Assembly: GCA_020846635.1 (NCBI GenBank)
Contig: JADLDO010000036.1
Span: forward strand, 124,001-188,000
Length of the DNA stretch: 64,000 nucleotides
Direction of reading: 5' to 3'
Source: Caldilineaceae bacterium
Lineage (GTDB): Bacteria; Chloroflexota; Anaerolineae; Caldilineales; Caldilineaceae
The notes beneath the pieces are model-generated. The model was not told where the DNA came from and made no database searches. It worked only from the letters and a program-made list of their open reading frames with translations. The position numbers and the translations under genes were made by a program. Shown piece by piece: positions 19,386 through 27,684 of this stretch; within the stretch, counting starts at the first letter, position 1; each line of letters begins with the position of its first letter.

Positions 19386-20801
19386 CTAGAAATCCCCGTT
19401 GCCATTGCCGTTGGCTGCGCTCGCAGCGAACGTTGCCGCCACTCTCCCATTGAGCTGGACGGCATCTCCTTCAAGAGCTACCGTCTTCATCTGGGCCAGC
19501 CGTTCATGAGTCTGGGTAAACCCTTCGGGCACAAGAGACAACTTCTCGCCCGCCAACAGCGCGCTCACCCCCTGTTGGCCTGTCTCCTTGTTCTCAAGCG
19601 CTCGCGCCTGGCAGGCTGGGCACTGCTTCGGATCGTGCCGAGTATACTGCTCCGGTTGCGTGTATGCGCTGATATAGCCCTCATAATTACGCACCACAAC
19701 CTTATCCGCCGACTGGCTGATCACATAGTTGGGCATCACAGGCACTTTACCCCCACCCCCCGGCGCGTCAATCACGTAGGTGGGAATTGCATAGCCGGAG
19801 GTGTGACCGCGCAGGGCTTCCATAATCTCAATCCCTGTCGCCACAGGTGTACGGAAATGCCCGGCCCCGTGTACCAAATCACACTGGTACAGATAATAGG
19901 GGCGAACCCGGTTCATCACAAGCTTGTGACACAACTCCTTCATCACATTCGGGCAATCATTCACCCCCGCCAGCAGCACACTCTGGCAGCCCAGGGGAAT
20001 CCCGGCATCAGCCAATCGCGCCAGTGCCACTGACACCTCCGCTGTAATTTCCTTTGGATGGTTGAAGTGAACATTCATCCACAGCGGGTGAAACTGTCGC
20101 AGCATCTCCACCAGTTCGGGAGTGATCCGTTGTGGCAAAAAGACCGGCACGCGGCTGCCAATCCGTATGATCTCAAGGTGAGGTATCGCGCGCAGTCGGC
20201 GCAAAAGGTCTTCCAAAACGCGTTGGGGAATCGTCAGCGGGTCGCCACCGGAGAGCAGAACATCGCGAATCTGCGAATTCTGCGCAATGTATTCAATCTG
20301 CCGGTCATAGTCGCGGCGGCTAAACTGCACCGACGAATCGCCGACAATACGACTGCGCGTACAGTAGCGGCAGTAGCTCGCACACTGGGTCGTCACCAGC
20401 ATCAACACACGATCAGGATAGCGATGAACAAGACCCGGCACAGGCGAATGGGCATCTTCACTGAGCGAATCCACCATCTCAGCCGAAAAAGGCACCAGTT
20501 CCTGGGCGGTTGGTATAATTTGCCGCCGGATTGGACAGTTCGGGTCATCTGCGTCCATCAAGCTGGCAAAATAGGGTGTAACATCGACACGGAAATGTCC
20601 AGGGGCCGACAGCCCTTCAATCTCATTAGGTGTCAAGCGCACTATCTGGGCAAAGTCATCCACTGTGTTCAAACGGTGGCTCAACTGCCATCGCCAATCC
20701 TGCCATGATTCAGGGGCTATTCCCTGCCACAGTTCCGGCACGCTTCCGCGAGCACGTTGGGGAGGCTCCGCGGATTTAGACTGCCTAGTCTTCATCTTCA
20801 C
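19386..20801 (-). CDS. kamA: Lysine 2,3-aminomutase family radical SAM protein
   Basis: A 471-residue radical SAM/PLP enzyme expected to interconvert L-lysine and L-beta-lysine. The cluster motif is Cys140-x3-Cys144-x2-Cys147 (CASYCRYC), followed by TRSRIVG. The PLP-lysine motif PGGGGKVPVMPNY is present, as is VLLSGGDPL, which is typical of the family. A late CPACQ may supply the zinc cysteines. The start is GTG at 20801 with AAAGG six bases before it; an ATG two codons later is the alternative. No ablB-type acetyltransferase is near, so the N-acetyl-beta-lysine osmolyte route is not evident. The partner appears to be the downstream ATP-grasp gene. Confidence 0.9.
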   Translation of the reverse strand: MKMKTRQSKSAEPPQRARGSVPELWQGIAPESWQDWRWQLSHRLNTVDDFAQIVRLTPNEIEGLSAPGHFRVDVTPYFASLMDADDPNCPIRRQIIPTAQELVPFSAEMVDSLSEDAHSPVPGLVHRYPDRVLMLVTTQCASYCRYCTRSRIVGDSSVQFSRRDYDRQIEYIAQNSQIRDVLLSGGDPLTIPQRVLEDLLRRLRAIPHLEIIRIGSRVPVFLPQRITPELVEMLRQFHPLWMNVHFNHPKEITAEVSVALARLADAGIPLGCQSVLLAGVNDCPNVMKELCHKLVMNRVRPYYLYQCDLVHGAGHFRTPVATGIEIMEALRGHTSGYAIPTYVIDAPGGGGKVPVMPNYVISQSADKVVVRNYEGYISAYTQPEQYTRHDPKQCPACQARALENKETGQQGVSALLAGEKLSLVPEGFTQTHERLAQMKTVALEGDAVQLNGRVAATFAASAANGNGNGDF

Positions 20802-21083
20802 AATGTACCTTTCCGCGATAGACTACGATTGAAGAACAATCCATAGGGTTGCCCAATACAAAAGCCGCCACATCCACAGTCGTCTATTGCCTGCCTCGGC
20901 ATGCAAACGATGGATTGGTGGCGACTTTCAAATCGAGCAGAGAATCTCTGTACGCCACGATCATGCAGCAAATTCCGCAAAATCGCAACTATGGGCACAG
21001 ATGTTCTTCAACAATCATACAGTTTCACGGACATGGCTTAGGGGGAAAAATCAGGGAATTACAAAAGCAACGTTGTATGAGAG

Positions 21084-21377
21084 CTACTTGATTCGCCGCG
21101 CCAATTCTTCCTCAACATCACGCCAGGACAGATTGTGCATCGACAGCAGGACTAAGCTGTGATAGACCAAATCGGCCATTTCGTAGACAATGCGGTCATC
21201 GGTCTGTTTGCTCGCCGCCACCACGACTTCAACGGCTTCCTCACCGATCTTCTTCAAGACTTCCACCTCACCAGCGGCAAAGAGTTTTGCCGTGTACGAC
21301 CCCTCCGGCGCATTGTGCTTGCGCCCTTCAATCACATCAAATACCTGCTGCGTAATATTATCCATGCTAATCATCAA
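21084..21377 (-). CDS. hisE: Phosphoribosyl-ATP pyrophosphatase
   Basis: A 97-residue all-alpha MazG-like enzyme that removes pyrophosphate from phosphoribosyl-ATP, the second step of histidine synthesis. KIGEEAVEVVVAA and YEMADLVYHSLVLL hold the metal-binding Glu/Asp residues. It is the last gene of the cluster and is separate from hisI, which is fused to it in many bacteria. The start could be at 21377, 21374 or 21365 (MDNITQQ). The 282 bases between its stop and kamA show no gene I can support. Confidence 0.95.
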   Translation of the reverse strand: MMISMDNITQQVFDVIEGRKHNAPEGSYTAKLFAAGEVEVLKKIGEEAVEVVVAASKQTDDRIVYEMADLVYHSLVLLSMHNLSWRDVEEELARRIK

Positions 21378-21423
21378 TCTCTAGTCGTACAGGGAATTTT
21401 TGAGGAAATTTTTCTGTGTTTGT

Positions 21424-21789
21424 TCACGATACCGCAGCACGCTGTTCAACCGTACGGAAGAAGCAACTGACTGCTCCCGTGTGGCAAGCCGGGCCTGCCG
21501 GATCAACCTGCACTAGCAGCGTATCTCCATCACAGTCCACGCGCATCTCGGTCACTCTCTGCACGTTGCCGGAGGTCGCTCCCTTATGCCAAAATTCCCG
21601 ACGGCTCCGGCTCCAAAAGACCGTCTCGCCGCTTTCCAATGTGCGACGCAAGCTCTCTTGGTTCATCCAAGCCATCATCAGCACTTGGCCCGTCGTGCGA
21701 TCCTGCACAATCGCCGGAATGAGCCCGTCGCCATCAAACTGGATGGTTGCCATAAAATCATCAAAGTCGAGCTGCTGCTCTTCAACCAT
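21424..21789 (-). CDS. hisI: Phosphoribosyl-AMP cyclohydrolase
   Basis: A 121-residue zinc/magnesium enzyme that opens the purine ring of phosphoribosyl-AMP, the third step of histidine synthesis. Key segments are [19 protein letters not shown], the metal-binding VDCDGDTLL and the zinc Cys in GPACHTG. This is the short, unfused form of about 120 residues. It lies 30 bases downstream of hisF and 46 bases before hisE, so it is clearly part of one transcript. Confidence 0.96.
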   Translation of the reverse strand: MVEEQQLDFDDFMATIQFDGDGLIPAIVQDRTTGQVLMMAWMNQESLRRTLESGETVFWSRSRREFWHKGATSGNVQRVTEMRVDCDGDTLLVQVDPAGPACHTGAVSCFFRTVEQRAAVS

Positions 21790-21818
21790 TATTCGGGCCT
21801 CAAACGTTCAATCAGGGA

Positions 21819-22616
21819 CTAAATAAGATCACGCATCGGCATCCGCACCGGTATGTCTCTGTCACGCAGGAAATCCTTGACTTCTTGAATACTCAACTGG
21901 CGAAAATGAAAGAGGCTGGCAGCCAAGACCGCCGCTGCGCCACCATCCGTCAATGCCTGGGCAAAATGCTCAGCTTTGCCTGCGCCGCCGCTGGCAATCA
22001 CCGGAATCTTGACCGCATCACTAACCGCACGCGTCAATTCAACGTCATACCCCTCCAGCGTGCCGTCGCCGTCCATCGACGTGAGCAGAATCTCACCTGC
22101 ACCATAACGCTCGGCTTCTTTCGCCCACTCCACAGCATCCAAGCCCGTGTTGATCCGCCCCCCGCTGACATACACATCCCAACCAGGCCCGCGCTCGGCT
22201 AAATCATCGGCTTGGCGCTGTCGTGCGTCAATTGCCACCACAATGCACTGGCTGCCAAACCGTTGAGCGCCCTCTCGGATCAACTGCGGATTGCGTACGG
22301 CTGCGCTGTTGATGCTGACCTTGTCCGCACCCGCCAAGAGCATGGCACGCATGTCCTCCACGGTGCGAATACCACCCCCAACCGTAAAGGGAATAAAAAC
22401 AGTATCCGCCACGCGCCGCACCATTTCGACAACCGTATCGCGCGCTTCATGTGTCGCCGTAATATCCAAAAAGACCAATTCATCTGCGCCCTCTCGGTCA
22501 TAGATCTTGGCCTGTTCCACAGGATCGCCAGCGTCCACCAAATCAACAAAGTTGACACCCTTGACAACGCGCCCATCTTTGACATCCAGACACGGAATCA
22601 CCCGTTTGGCAAGCAT
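21819..22616 (-). CDS. hisF: Imidazole glycerol phosphate synthase, cyclase subunit
   Basis: A (βα)8-barrel cyclase that combines PRFAR with ammonia from HisH to give IGP and AICAR. The start at 22616 ([15 protein letters not shown]) was chosen for its AAGGA site; the open frame extends upstream into the hisA-Nudix gene without homology. Catalytic Asp residues are in CLDVKDG and [12 protein letters not shown]. The phosphate-binding segments GGGIRTVED and [11 protein letters not shown] are present. At 265 residues it is slightly longer than the usual 253-260. The insertion [17 protein letters not shown] near the middle is a family-variable loop. Confidence 0.96.
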   Translation of the reverse strand: MLAKRVIPCLDVKDGRVVKGVNFVDLVDAGDPVEQAKIYDREGADELVFLDITATHEARDTVVEMVRRVADTVFIPFTVGGGIRTVEDMRAMLLAGADKVSINSAAVRNPQLIREGAQRFGSQCIVVAIDARQRQADDLAERGPGWDVYVSGGRINTGLDAVEWAKEAERYGAGEILLTSMDGDGTLEGYDVELTRAVSDAVKIPVIASGGAGKAEHFAQALTDGGAAAVLAASLFHFRQLSIQEVKDFLRDRDIPVRMPMRDLI

Positions 22617-22675
22617 GACATCATCCTTATAGCACCATCCTAGATACGGTTTTCCAACAGGATATTCCATTGAGG

Positions 22676-23914
22676 CTAACGCTGCGGTAGCCGCTGCAAA
22701 AACCCCACCGCGGCGTCCAACGCCGGTAGTTGTTCCGGCCCCGTCTCCGTCAGCAACTCCCAGGCCTCTTGAGCATCGACCCAACGTGCTTCACAGTGAT
22801 CCTCATGCCCCAGGCAAAGTTCGCCGGAGTCGACTTCGGCCAAATAATAAATCACTGTGCGCTCAATCGCGTAATGGCGTATCGTCGCCGTATAGTGCAA
22901 TTCCACACGACATTCTTCGTGCAGTTGCTCAATCGACAATCCCGTCTCTTCCTGGAGTTCCCGACGCGCACACGCCAGGTCACTTTCATTGGAACGAACA
23001 CCGCCGCGTGGGAACTGCCACTGCTCAAAAAAGAGGTTAAAGAGCAATAGGAACTCTGGGCCTTTCTCAGTGCGCCGGTAGGGAACAATGCCGGCACTGC
23101 GCCGGCGCAGCGGTTCATGCCCAACCTCCACAGCGCGGCGTAAGTCCAGGTTGCCGGTATAGAGCGCCTGGCCCACAATCACACCATCAATGTTGAAGTG
23201 TTCGTGCGCCTTCAGCCGTTCAATGTCATTGATTCCCGCCACACCACCGGAGGCGATCACACTCAGCCCGGTGATATCGCCCAAGCGTGCAGTGGCTTCA
23301 ACATTGACCCCCATCAACATAGCGTCGCGGTTGATGTCGGTATAGACCACTCTACGCACACCCATCGCATGCATCTGATGGCCCAACTCCACCATATCCA
23401 ACGCGCTTGTCTCTTGCCAGCCGTGGGTCGCCACCTTGCCATCGCGCGCATCGATGCCAACCACAATGCGATCTGCGCCCCATGTTTCGATGGCCTCCGA
23501 GACCATGCGCGGTTTTTCCACTGCCACAGTCCCCAGCACAACGCGATCCGCCCCCAGTTCCAGCGCCAAACGAATGTCTTCCAACGTTCGCATACCGCCA
23601 CCAAACTGAATCGGAATCTCTACGCTGCGCCGGATCTCCAAGAGACGCTGGAGATTAATCGGCAGCGTCAACTCCACGCCCCCAGAGAGACGTTGGGGGT
23701 GGTGTTTGGGATGATGAAGCGTCGAAATCTGGTCTTGGGTAGCGCCCAACGCCCCATCCAAATTCACCACATGCAGCCACTCTGCACCCTGGCTCACCCA
23801 ATGACGCGCCATTTGCGCCGGGTCTTCACCAAAGACCGTTTCCACATTTGGATCTCCCTGACGCAGCCGCACGCAGCGTCCGCGCCGGAGGTCGATGGCC
23901 GGATATATAATCAT
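22676..23914 (-). CDS. hisA: HisA isomerase fused to a C-terminal Nudix hydrolase domain
   Basis: Residues 1-265 are the ProFAR isomerase barrel of histidine synthesis: start [13 protein letters not shown] with catalytic Asp8, [11 protein letters not shown] at about 103, YTDINRDAM with the second Asp at 193, and [12 protein letters not shown]. Residues 272-412 form a Nudix domain with a perfect box from Gly304 to Leu326 (G-x5-E-x7-R-E-L-Q-E-E-T-G-L), close to diadenosine-polyphosphate hydrolases in its AGIVPYRR start. The two parts share one continuous frame without a stop, so it is a true fusion as read. An extra ~24 residues (about 60-84, rich in His/Pro) interrupt the barrel after NLDGAL. 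The gene follows the phosphatase-like gene and precedes hisF. Confidence 0.88.
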   Translation of the reverse strand: MIIYPAIDLRRGRCVRLRQGDPNVETVFGEDPAQMARHWVSQGAEWLHVVNLDGALGATQDQISTLHHPKHHPQRLSGGVELTLPINLQRLLEIRRSVEIPIQFGGGMRTLEDIRLALELGADRVVLGTVAVEKPRMVSEAIETWGADRIVVGIDARDGKVATHGWQETSALDMVELGHQMHAMGVRRVVYTDINRDAMLMGVNVEATARLGDITGLSVIASGGVAGINDIERLKAHEHFNIDGVIVGQALYTGNLDLRRAVEVGHEPLRRRSAGIVPYRRTEKGPEFLLLFNLFFEQWQFPRGGVRSNESDLACARRELQEETGLSIEQLHEECRVELHYTATIRHYAIERTVIYYLAEVDSGELCLGHEDHCEARWVDAQEAWELLTETGPEQLPALDAAVGFLQRLPQR

Positions 23915-24064
23915 CTGCTACAGACCGTGTCAGCCTTCCTGGCAACTTTCAAAAATGAACTTTGACCATGGGCCTATACACATGAGCCCATTCATGTCAG
24001 CACCTTACCATAACACACAAAGGGTATACGTAACATACATCCCTCTAGCCGATTTTTTCCCGCA

Positions 24065-24634
24065 TCAGCGCGTCACATCGGCGCTCTGCGCGAAGTCTTG
24101 AAGGATTGCCGGAGGGTCCAGGCAGACGTAGGCATAGCTTCCAAAAGCGAGCCGCCGCCAATGTGACAGGTCGGCAGTTGGCAAGCCTAACAACCCCGCC
24201 CGCAGCAAACTCAAACAAATGCCATGCCCCACCAGCGCCATCCTCTCACCGGCAAAACGTCGTTTTAAGTCAGCAAGTCCGCTCTGCACGCGCATCCGCA
24301 CACTGGCCGCCGCTTCCCAGCCCGAAATTGAACGCTCCGGCTGGGCAAAGACCTGCTCGACCTGAGCAGCGTAATCCTCGATCCAGCCACTTCGCCGCAG
24401 CTCATCAAAACGACTATCCACCCACACTGGAATCTTGCGCCGCTCGACCACTCCGGCGACCGTCAAGAGTGTCTTGGGTTCGGCGCTGACGACCACGCGA
24501 TCGACCTGTGCCCAAAATGGTGCGCCCGCCAATGCCGCCGCTTGCTCGTTCCCGCGATCAGAGAGCCGCCACACATCTGCCGCCACATGGGGAACCTGCT
24601 CCGTGTGGGCGTGGGTGATTAAATAGATGCGCAT
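24065..24634 (-). CDS. Histidine phosphatase (phosphoglycerate mutase-like) family protein with altered RHG motif
   Basis: A 189-residue protein with the branch-1 histidine-phosphatase outline: strand and loop at LITHAHTEQ, SDRGNEQAAALA, VSAEPKTLLTVAGV, FDELRRSGWIEDY and the second His region ALVGHGICLSLL. In place of the usual R-H-G it has Thr7-His8-Ala9. The phosphoryl-accepting His is kept but the adjoining Arg that binds phosphate is absent. It sits between hisH and hisA, so a histidinol-phosphate phosphatase or regulatory role is tempting but unproven. It may be weakly active or inactive. Confidence 0.75.
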   Translation of the reverse strand: MRIYLITHAHTEQVPHVAADVWRLSDRGNEQAAALAGAPFWAQVDRVVVSAEPKTLLTVAGVVERRKIPVWVDSRFDELRRSGWIEDYAAQVEQVFAQPERSISGWEAAASVRMRVQSGLADLKRRFAGERMALVGHGICLSLLRAGLLGLPTADLSHWRRLAFGSYAYVCLDPPAILQDFAQSADVTR

Positions 24635-24688
24635 GGCTCCAGGTCACTTCGCTGCTGTGTGGCTGTGTCAACAACTGCCGGCAAACAA

Positions 24689-25366
24689 CTAAGGCGCGGT
24701 CGTGGCCTCCACCGGAGCTGCCACCACCATCCGCATGAAGTTTGCCAAAATGCGGAGGCCCACCGTATGGCTCTTCTCAGGATGCGGCTGAATACCCCAG
24801 GCATTTTTATAACGGACAATGCTTGCATAGTCGATGCCGTAATCTGTCGAGGCCAAAATTGAATCCGGTTGTTCGGGCTGGCAATAGTAGCTGTGGGCAA
24901 AGTAGGCATACGCCCTATCGGGGACACCGGCGAGGAGGTCATCTGTATGGTGCTGGTGCAATTGGTTCCAACCGATTTGCGGCACGCGTAAAACACGCCC
25001 CTGCGCGGTTGGATCGCCCATCTTCTCTGGAAAGCGCAGCACCTGGCCCGGAATGATGTGCAATCCTTCGTGCTGCCCCATCTCTTCACTCTGATCGAAC
25101 AACAGTTGCATACCCACGCAGATACCTAAAACGGGCAATCCGGCCTCAACCGCGTCGAGCAGCGGCTTCTCCAACTGTTGCGCTCTTAGATTGTCGACAC
25201 TATCCCCAAAGGCCCCCTGCCCCGGCAGCACAACCGCCCGCCAACGGGTTAAATCCGTTGGGTGATCCACAATATCGACCGGAATCCCTAGCGGTATAGC
25301 AACGGTTTCAAAAGATTTGTATACGCTGCGTAGGTTGCCCACGCCATAGTCGAGGATAGCAATCAT
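24689..25366 (-). CDS. hisH: Imidazole glycerol phosphate synthase, glutaminase subunit
   Basis: A class I glutamine amidotransferase (225 residues) that supplies ammonia to HisF. The nucleophile Cys is in PVLGICVGMQLLF, the catalytic His-x-Glu in IQPHPEKS, and the oxyanion/allosteric region is PGQGAFGDS. The N-terminal IAILDYGVGNLRSV is diagnostic. The C-terminal tail ends in a short Ala/Val/Pro stretch. It begins four bases after the DUF402 gene and is the first recognised histidine gene of the run. hisG, hisD, hisC and hisB are not in the window. Confidence 0.96.
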   Translation of the reverse strand: MIAILDYGVGNLRSVYKSFETVAIPLGIPVDIVDHPTDLTRWRAVVLPGQGAFGDSVDNLRAQQLEKPLLDAVEAGLPVLGICVGMQLLFDQSEEMGQHEGLHIIPGQVLRFPEKMGDPTAQGRVLRVPQIGWNQLHQHHTDDLLAGVPDRAYAYFAHSYYCQPEQPDSILASTDYGIDYASIVRYKNAWGIQPHPEKSHTVGLRILANFMRMVVAAPVEATTAP

Positions 25367-25370
25367 GGTT

Positions 25371-25892
25371 CTATTTTGTCACAATCCCAAAATTACGCAC
25401 AAATGCCGGAGGAAAACGTCGTTGTGCGGTCAAGGTTGTTAGCTCACGGATTCGCTGTTCGGCCTGCTCCTGGGCAACCGGCGGTATGCTGCCCGCAACG
25501 GATGCCTGGTCAAATGCATGTTCACCAAGCACTGTGACTCGCCCTTGTTCGCTGATCCACAGCGCTAGGCCGTACCACTCAGCGGACAGATACCCTGTAT
25601 GATATTCAATCGGGCCACAGATCGGCGCATAGAACCCCATCACGCGGCCCACAGGCGAGAAGAACTTTTCGATCAGCCATCCCTCGCGCCGGAACCAAAA
25701 TCGCGACCAGACGACACCCGCCTGCGCGACAACCGGCGCACGTAAGCCGTCGTCGACAACAACGAGCGGGCTAATCTCCTCACCACATGTAGCGCGCTCC
25801 ACCAAAACATCGGTCAGCCATTCAGCGCGGTAATCGACCATGTAAGAGGCGCGTTGCCACGTCCCACTTTCGATTCGCTCTAGTTTTCCCAT
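25371..25892 (-). CDS. DUF402-type protein
   Basis: A 173-residue protein whose middle and C-terminal half fit the DUF402 fold: FRREGWLIEKFFSPVGRVMGFYAPI, then AEWYGLALWISEQGRVTVLGEHAF. This corresponds to the family pattern of a paired aromatic strand and a L-D-L-W-v-x-P-D-G-x-v-x-v-L-D segment, although some acidic metal residues of that pattern are replaced here. Characterised relatives are nucleoside di/triphosphatases or RNA-binding proteins. It lies 4 bases upstream of hisH and 40 bases after the nitrilase-like gene. The function here is unknown. Confidence 0.6.
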   Translation of the reverse strand: MGKLERIESGTWQRASYMVDYRAEWLTDVLVERATCGEEISPLVVVDDGLRAPVVAQAGVVWSRFWFRREGWLIEKFFSPVGRVMGFYAPICGPIEYHTGYLSAEWYGLALWISEQGRVTVLGEHAFDQASVAGSIPPVAQEQAEQRIRELTTLTAQRRFPPAFVRNFGIVTK

Positions 25893-25932
25893 CCCGCTAA
25901 CCGCTGTGTCTGTCTCACGCTCTCGACCCGTA

Positions 25933-26748
25933 TTAATACTTCCTCACAATCGCTCGATAGGCCAGCGGCTCACGATACTGGATCAACTGCCGGTCCTCGC
26001 GCACATTCCGCACCGCGTCTAAATCAATCGTCGCCACGGCATAGCCCTCAATCGGTTCATCCAGGACCGTATAGAGTTCTGCGGTCGGCCCAACGAGCAG
26101 ACTGTCACCGCTAAAACGTCGTGTGGGTTCTTCGCCCACGCGATTTGCTGCCGCCATAAAAATCGAGTTTTCACAGGCGCGGCTAATCAGATGCGCCCGC
26201 CACGATTCCTTAGCCGATTCCTCCCAGTTGGCGCTTACGACCACCAGTTCGGCCCCTTCCAGTGTCAACGTGCGCGTCGCTTCGGGGAAGGCCAAATCCA
26301 CGCCGATAATCATGCCAAAGCGCCCCCACTCCGCTTCAACTGTCACAAAGCGAAAGCCGTTGCGATAGACCTGCCGCTCCTCGCCGAGCAAATGCACCTT
26401 CCGATACTCGGCCTCCACGCTCCCCTCTGGCCCCACGCAGACCACACCATTATAGAGAATGCTCTCAACCTTTTCCTTGATCACCAGACCAAAGACAATA
26501 TGCGTGCTAAAATCATTGGCGCGCTTGGCAAGGTAGTTGGTGGCGTGTCCCGGTATGCGCTCAGCGACGTCGGTCGCTCGAATGCCAAGTTCGTTTCCCG
26601 TATAGCTCAATTCGGGAAATACAATCAGGTCTGTGCGTTGCTCGCTACAAATGCGCTCTACAAAATCGCCCATCTTGCGCAAATTGGCCTCGGTGCTTGC
26701 CAATACAGGATCCATTTGCACCAGGGCCACTGTAATCTCACGGGGCAT
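25933..26748 (-). CDS. Carbon-nitrogen hydrolase (nitrilase) family protein lacking the catalytic Cys
   Basis: A 271-residue nitrilase-fold protein, full length for the family. Glu46 (VFPELSYTG) and Lys117 (YRKVHLLGEE) of the Glu-Lys-Cys triad are present. The nucleophile position, in the I-C-x-D-x-x-F-P-E motif, reads MIIGVDLAFPE with Gly149 encoded by GGC. A late ACENSIFMAAANRVG segment is typical. Without the Cys it should not hydrolyse amides or nitriles in the standard way, so it may be a regulatory or binding paralogue. It heads the transcript leading into the DUF402 and histidine genes and is divergent from lspA. Confidence 0.85.
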   Translation of the reverse strand: MPREITVALVQMDPVLASTEANLRKMGDFVERICSEQRTDLIVFPELSYTGNELGIRATDVAERIPGHATNYLAKRANDFSTHIVFGLVIKEKVESILYNGVVCVGPEGSVEAEYRKVHLLGEERQVYRNGFRFVTVEAEWGRFGMIIGVDLAFPEATRTLTLEGAELVVVSANWEESAKESWRAHLISRACENSIFMAAANRVGEEPTRRFSGDSLLVGPTAELYTVLDEPIEGYAVATIDLDAVRNVREDRQLIQYREPLAYRAIVRKY

Positions 26749-26779
26749 GCAGCTTCTCCTGTGGTCCTATCCGTGGGTT

Positions 26780-26859
26780 GATCAAAAGGCTGATCAAAGT
26801 CGTCATCAAAGCAAATATAAAATCACAGCAAAATCACGGTAAAATCATCATACAATCAT
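26780..26859. repeat. Two helically phased short-repeat arrays
   Basis: YATCAAA-type units (GATCAAA, GATCAAA, CATCAAA) start at 26780, 26792 and 26804, a 12-base period. AATCAC/T units start at 26821, 26832, 26843 and 26854, an exact 11-base period. They lie between the divergent nitrilase-like gene and lspA. The near-one-turn spacing suggests regulator-binding sites on one face of the DNA or curved DNA; a decayed tandem repeat is the alternative. Confidence 0.6.
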
Positions 26860-26899
26860 AAGAGGGATGATGTTAGCCAGTATAGCATAGCAAAAAGGA

Positions 26900-26929
26900 T
26901 TCACCATTTATCTCGTAATGCGTTACAAT
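26900..26929 (+). promoter_or_regulatory. Possible promoter for lspA-rluD
   Basis: TTCACC at 26900-26905 and TACAAT at 26924-26929 are separated by 18 bases; the -10 box matches five of six consensus positions and the -35 box four. It lies about 105 bases before lspA in the divergent intergenic region, just past the phased repeats. Moderate evidence only. Confidence 0.35.
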
Positions 26930-27034
26930 GTTTTTATCTCTATATTTTTGTCTCTGTCAGCCTTTTCGTGCTGAACTGACCGCGTGCAAAGGTCTCTGCT
27001 CAAATTTCTGCTGGACGTGTGATATTCAATCCAG

Positions 27035-27628
27035 ATGGGTTCCAACAAATACGCCATGAACAAAATCTCAACTTGGTTTCAACGGATCAGCCCTGTACTT
27101 TTGGTTGCCGTCATCATCATCGCCCTCGACCAATGGACAAAGACCTGGGTGCGATCCAATATCCCCGATTTCACCTACATTGTCCCGTTCGAGCGGCTAG
27201 GGGACTACTTTGTCTTCGAGCATGTCCACAACTACGGTGCAGCCTTTGGCATTCTACAGAACCAGGGCAACCTTTTCATTATCATTGCTGTGATTGTAGC
27301 CGCTGCCATCCTCTATTACGCCGGCACACTCGCGCCACAGCAGCGCCTCTTGCGCATTCTGCTCGGTATGCAACTCGGTGGTGCTTTGGGCAATGTCATC
27401 GACCGGCTCTACCAGGGCTACGTCACAGACTTCGTGCGCGTCGGCGTCCCTGGCGTCTACTACTGGCCCAACTTCAACATTGCCGACAGCGCCATTGTCT
27501 GCGGTGTCATCGGCCTCGCCATCTACATCTTTGCCGAAGATATCCGCCTGCAGCGTGCCCAACGGCGCGCCGGCGAAGCGCACCACACACCTGCAGACAG
27601 CACCGCCGCGCCAACACGCGATGCCTAA
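27035..27628 (+). CDS. lspA: Lipoprotein signal peptidase (signal peptidase II)
   Basis: A four-helix inner-membrane aspartic protease that removes the signal peptide of prolipoproteins. Helix 1 begins at about residue 21 (LLVAVIIIALDQWTKTWV). The conserved VHNYGAAFGI follows, and the catalytic Asp residues are in GGALGNVIDRLYQGYVTDFV and WPNFNIADSAIV. The 197 residues exceed the usual 160-170 because of an N-terminal extension and a charged, Ala/Pro-rich C-terminal tail; an ATG at 27056 is an alternative start. A macroglobulin lipoprotein in this window is a plausible substrate. rluD follows 56 bases later. Confidence 0.95.
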   Translation: MGSNKYAMNKISTWFQRISPVLLVAVIIIALDQWTKTWVRSNIPDFTYIVPFERLGDYFVFEHVHNYGAAFGILQNQGNLFIIIAVIVAAAILYYAGTLAPQQRLLRILLGMQLGGALGNVIDRLYQGYVTDFVRVGVPGVYYWPNFNIADSAIVCGVIGLAIYIFAEDIRLQRAQRRAGEAHHTPADSTAAPTRDA

Positions 27629-27684
27629 GCGTCCCCTCGCTATACTTGCTTTATTGCCTGCTCTATAACGACTCATTGCACCCC

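Noticed and set aside
20798-20998. 66-residue minus-strand frame upstream of kamA
   Set aside because: No ribosome site, no recognisable motif, composition like non-coding DNA; it overlaps the kamA start. Not supported as a gene.
22617-22784. Upstream extension of hisF
   Set aside because: It is Gly/Ala-rich antisense-like sequence overlapping the Nudix domain, and the AAGGA plus conserved start are at 22616.
27019-27684. Long N-terminal extension of the pseudouridine synthase overlapping lspA
   Set aside because: The extension is Arg/Cys/His-rich nonsense from another frame of lspA. The family start and S4 domain begin after 27685.
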